DNA of 64,000 nt from Sphingomonas sp. Root710 (GTDB lineage Bacteria; Pseudomonadota; Alphaproteobacteria; Sphingomonadales; Sphingomonadaceae): positions 504,506 to 568,505 of the forward strand of contig NZ_LMIB01000012.1 in NCBI RefSeq assembly GCF_001429065.1, in the 5' to 3' direction. Below the pieces are notes generated by a model. The model worked only from the letters and a program-made list of their open reading frames with translations. It searched no databases and was not told where the DNA came from. The position numbers were made by a program, and so were the translations under genes. Below, in pieces: positions 59,671 through 64,000 of the stretch. Within the stretch, counting starts at the first letter, position 1. The number at the start of each line of letters is the position of its first letter.

Positions 59671-59761
59671 GTCATTCCCGCGAAAGCGGGAATCCATGGA
59701 CGGCGTCCAGCCCAGTCGAAAGCGCTCCGTGACCGTAGATTCCCGCTTTCGCGGGAATGAC
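59671..59761. repeat. 91-bp CCCGCGAAAGCGGG-type inverted repeat, copy 3
   Basis: Same arms and same length as the copies at 36483 and 44372. It lies between the convergent trpD and LOG-family genes, 21 bp after the trpD stop. Confidence 0.93.
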
Positions 59762-59780
59762 GACACAGTAGGCGGAGCGA

Positions 59781-60365
59781 TTACCGCTCCTCCCGCCCTA
59801 TCCACTTCTCGACCGCAGGCGGCGTGTAAGCCTGCATCCGCGCCACCAGCGCCGCCGGATCGCTCTCCACCATCAGCATCGCCCGGTGCGCGTCGCGCAG
59901 GAAGCCCGCTTCCACGACATCGTCGATGAAGCTCGTCAGCTTGTCGTAGAAACCCGCGATGTTGAGCAGCGCGACCGGCTTGGCATGGTCGCCCAACTGG
60001 CCCCAGGTCCAGATCTCGAACAGCTCCTCAAAGGTGCCGATCCCGCCCGACAGCGCGATGAAGCCGTCGGACATGTCCGCCATCATCGCCTTGCGCTGGT
60101 GCATCGAATCGACAAGGTGAAGCTCGGTCAGCCCCTTATGCTCGACCTCCAGGCGCGCCAGCGCATGCGGGATCACCCCATAGGCCTTCGCCCCCGCCGC
60201 CATCGCCGAGTCGGCGACGATCCCCATCAGCCCGACCCGCCCGCCGCCATAGACCAGATCGATCCCCGCCGCCGCGAGCGCCGTACCGAGCGCGCGGGCG
60301 GCCTCGGCATGGGCGGGATCGAAGCCGGGACTGGAGCCGCAGAAGACGCAGAGACGCTTGATCAT
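59781..60365 (-). CDS. LOG-family (TIGR00730) Rossmann-fold protein
   Basis: This 194-residue protein matches the LOG/lysine-decarboxylase-like family, which hydrolyses nucleotide monophosphates such as AMP or cytokinin nucleotides to free base and ribose phosphate. CVFCGSSPGFDPAH and VYGGGRVGLMGIVAD are present; the motif is SGGIGTFEELFEIW at 106-119, with Ser in place of the usual first Pro, and Arg91-Lys92 in HQRKAMM. The start at 60365 lies directly before IKRLCVFCG. Confidence 0.92.
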   Translation of the reverse strand: MIKRLCVFCGSSPGFDPAHAEAARALGTALAAAGIDLVYGGGRVGLMGIVADSAMAAGAKAYGVIPHALARLEVEHKGLTELHLVDSMHQRKAMMADMSDGFIALSGGIGTFEELFEIWTWGQLGDHAKPVALLNIAGFYDKLTSFIDDVVEAGFLRDAHRAMLMVESDPAALVARMQAYTPPAVEKWIGREER

Positions 60366-60380
60366 CGATTCCCTTTTCCC

Positions 60381-60466
60381 GTCATCCCGGACTTGATCCG
60401 GGATCCCGCTTATCTTCTTCCCGGCCATAAAAAAGAAGCTGGATCCCGGATCAAGTCCGGGATGAC
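60381..60466. repeat. Dispersed palindrome (CCGGACTTGATCCGG type), two arms
   Basis: The arms GTCATCCCGGACTTGATCC and its complement frame a 30-bp middle. A half unit is at 4207-4240. It lies between the LOG gene start and the crtY stop on the minus strand. Confidence 0.88.
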
Positions 60467-60478
60467 GAGAAGGAAAGC

Positions 60479-61621
60479 CTATGTCTTCATCGCCGCGCTC
60501 AACGGCATCGGGCCATCGCCCAGGCTCAGCGCCAGCCGGTCGGTGAAGCCCAGCGTCATGCCGTGGAAGCGCGCGATCAGGTCGGTGTCCATCGTGTAGA
60601 GCGCCTCGAGGAATTTGTAGCTCTCCGGCACCGGCGTCTCGCGCAGCATCCGCTTGGCGAAGCGCCTGTAATAATCACGCTTCGCCCAGGCCTTCGCGGC
60701 ATGGGCGTGGAGCATCTTGTGCAGCGCCGTGCCCGACCAGTCCTTCGCCTGGGCGATCATCAGCGCGGTGCGCGCCGCGTCGCCCAGCGTGTTGCCGCTG
60801 ACCGGGTGGAACAGCCCGGCGCGCAGGCCGACCTTGGCCACCCCCTCGCCGCCCGACCGCCAATAATCCTCGAAGTCGCCGCCGACCGCGACCGGCACGA
60901 TTCCCGCCTGCCCGCGCGCCGAACTGCGGATGCGCCAGCCGAAGCGCGCCGCATGGTTGACGATGCGGTTGCCATGGTCGGTCATGTCGAGCTCGGGATG
61001 CGCCTCGTACCGGACGTCCTCGATGAACAGCCGGTCGCTCTCGATCGGCAGCATCGTCATGTACTGGAAGCCCTCGGCCGGATCGGCAGCGGCGTCGATC
61101 AGCGTGGCGCGGCGAACGCTGTGCGGCCCGTCCAGCGTCAGCTCATAGCCGACGAATTTGCGCCAGTGCAGGTCGAGCAGCGACAGGTCGCCCGGCCCCC
61201 GCGCGTCGACCACGCCATGCGCCGCGATCATCGTGCCGTCCTCCAGCACGACGCCGTCGGCGCTCACCCCGGCGGCGCGACGCCCGGTCAATATGCTCTC
61301 GGCGGGCATCGCCTCGCGCAGCGCCGCGTCGAACCGGTCGGAGCGGATCGAATAGAAAGGCTGGGGCAGCGCGCGCTTGTAGCGCGGGAAGACCACCGAG
61401 AATTCGCGCCAGCCATAATTGACCAGCGGCCGCAGCAGGTCCTTCTCCGCCGCGCCCACATCGCTGTCGATGAACGACCAGAGGTGATTGCCGCCCAGCG
61501 CCGGCGCCGCCTCGATCAGCAATATCCGCTTGTCGGGCTGGGCACGGCGCGCGGCCATGGCGATGAGACCGCCGGACAGGCCGCCGCCTATAATCGCGAG
61601 ATCGCACGCCACGCCGGTCAT
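60479..61621 (-). CDS. crtY: Lycopene beta-cyclase
   Basis: This 380-residue FAD-dependent enzyme makes beta-carotene from lycopene, consistent with the yellow pigments of sphingomonads. The N-terminal dinucleotide fold is LAIIGGGLSGGLIAMAA, and NHLWSFIDSD, FQYMTMLPIESDRLFIEDVRY split over the middle and FHPVSGNTLGDAARTALMI are CrtY blocks. The start at 61621 is used because the fold begins right after it. No other crt gene is in the window. It is divergent from thiC. Confidence 0.93.
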   Translation of the reverse strand: MTGVACDLAIIGGGLSGGLIAMAARRAQPDKRILLIEAAPALGGNHLWSFIDSDVGAAEKDLLRPLVNYGWREFSVVFPRYKRALPQPFYSIRSDRFDAALREAMPAESILTGRRAAGVSADGVVLEDGTMIAAHGVVDARGPGDLSLLDLHWRKFVGYELTLDGPHSVRRATLIDAAADPAEGFQYMTMLPIESDRLFIEDVRYEAHPELDMTDHGNRIVNHAARFGWRIRSSARGQAGIVPVAVGGDFEDYWRSGGEGVAKVGLRAGLFHPVSGNTLGDAARTALMIAQAKDWSGTALHKMLHAHAAKAWAKRDYYRRFAKRMLRETPVPESYKFLEALYTMDTDLIARFHGMTLGFTDRLALSLGDGPMPLSAAMKT

Positions 61622-61711
61622 TACGCGGACATATAGGCGACGGCATGCGCTCTGCCCAGCCGTGCAGAACGGGCTTTCGCACAAGCCGGTCTTCCGTTAC
61701 GATTGTTGACA

Positions 61712-63716
<2,005 letters not shown>

Positions 63717-63733
63717 GGGCGATCTATCTCCGC

Positions 63734-64000
63734 TTAGTCAGGCTTGACTAGGCCCATTCGAGAAGCTGCTCGATGTACTTTGAGATGAGCCAATCTGGCT
63801 CTTGGCTCATCCAATCCTGTTATTAGATTAGCAAGGCCAAAATGCAGACGGTTTTTTGGGAAATCATAATAAAAAGGCGACATCCAGCCTAGTAGGGCGA
63901 TGGCGGCCGACAAAATAATTGTGAAAATATTTGCTGATAGAGGTGTCGCGGAAGAACCCCATACATCTCGGGCCATGGTGAGCCACAGAATCCAACAACC
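63734..64000 (-). CDS. Partial membrane protein ORF at the right edge
   Basis: The frame is open from TAA at 63734 to the window edge (at least 88 codons), with an in-frame ATG at 63976. It codes for a hydrophobic segment (NIFTIILSAAIALLGWM) and a second stretch (FPKNRLHFGLANLITGL). The bases are clearly poorer in G+C than in neighbouring genes. The reading frame has no stop before the edge (WILWLT just upstream of the ATG), so the 5' end is probably outside. No family is recognised. Confidence 0.5.
   Translation of the reverse strand, partial: GCWILWLTMARDVWGSSATPLSANIFTIILSAAIALLGWMSPFYYDFPKNRLHFGLANLITGLDEPRARLAHLKVHRAASRMGLVKPD

Noticed and set aside
61706-61711. TTGACA as a -35 box before thiC
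   Set aside because: It lies directly at the 5' end of the TPP aptamer, so a -10 box would fall inside the aptamer; no matching -10 was found.

Overview
The window is a dense, strongly G+C-rich stretch of bacterial chromosome, best explained as a member of the Sphingomonadaceae (Alphaproteobacteria). The supporting signs are a lycopene cyclase gene, a large sphingomonad-type TonB-dependent receptor with TPR-sulfotransferase and oxygenase neighbours, the alphaproteobacterial order zapA - 6S RNA - formyl-THF cyclo-ligase, DUF2842 and DUF2093 proteins, and many intergenic palindromes of the kind seen in sphingomonads. No tRNA, rRNA, insertion sequence, phage gene or CRISPR array was seen. The genus cannot be fixed from the sequence alone.

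Layout. 1-8.3 kb: hisE and a HIT protein, an APC amino-acid permease, a PfkB kinase, a small lipoprotein, glutamine-dependent NAD synthetase, a cytosolic diguanylate cyclase, DUF2842 and formyl-THF cyclo-ligase. 8.3-9.4 kb: 6S RNA, zapA and a small coiled-coil gene. 9.5-16 kb: a central-carbon cluster tkt-gap-MOSC-pgk-class I fba, then thiE. 16-21 kb: a HhH protein, purD and xseA (divergent, with overlapping start codons), DUF2093, an M23 lipoprotein and a periplasmic protein. 21.3-29.8 kb: the most distinctive block, a TonB-dependent receptor followed by a TPR-sulfotransferase, a TPR-Asp/Asn beta-hydroxylase, a small secreted Cys protein and a TPR-2OG oxygenase. 29.8-36.4 kb: clpB with a candidate heat-shock promoter, a methyltransferase-like protein, a two-domain M16 peptidase and a small overlapping gene. 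36.6-44.4 kb: a divergent SDR/LysR pair, purEK, gpmA, a dienelactone-hydrolase-like protein and ppc. 44.5-46.6 kb: an exported protein, a BioC-like methyltransferase, and bfd-bfr with a Fur-like site. 46.7-51.4 kb: a three-gene 2-oxoacid:ferredoxin oxidoreductase operon. 51.6-54.4 kb: an orphan adenine methylase, two small proteins and a polysaccharide deacetylase. 54.4-63.7 kb: L-serine dehydratase under a tandem glycine riboswitch, a CocE-type hydrolase, trpG-trpD, a LOG-family protein, crtY and thiC under a TPP riboswitch. A lower-G+C partial membrane ORF runs off the right edge.

How the genes work together. tkt, gap, pgk, fba, gpmA and ppc cover lower glycolysis/gluconeogenesis, the pentose-phosphate link and anaplerosis. 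purD/purE/purK, hisE, trpG/trpD, thiE/thiC, nadE and the formyl-THF enzyme are housekeeping biosynthesis. The accessory interest lies in the receptor/TPR-modifier cluster, the ferredoxin-linked oxidoreductase, the riboswitch placement on serine dehydratase, and at least four families of intergenic palindromes that cluster at the 3' ends of genes.
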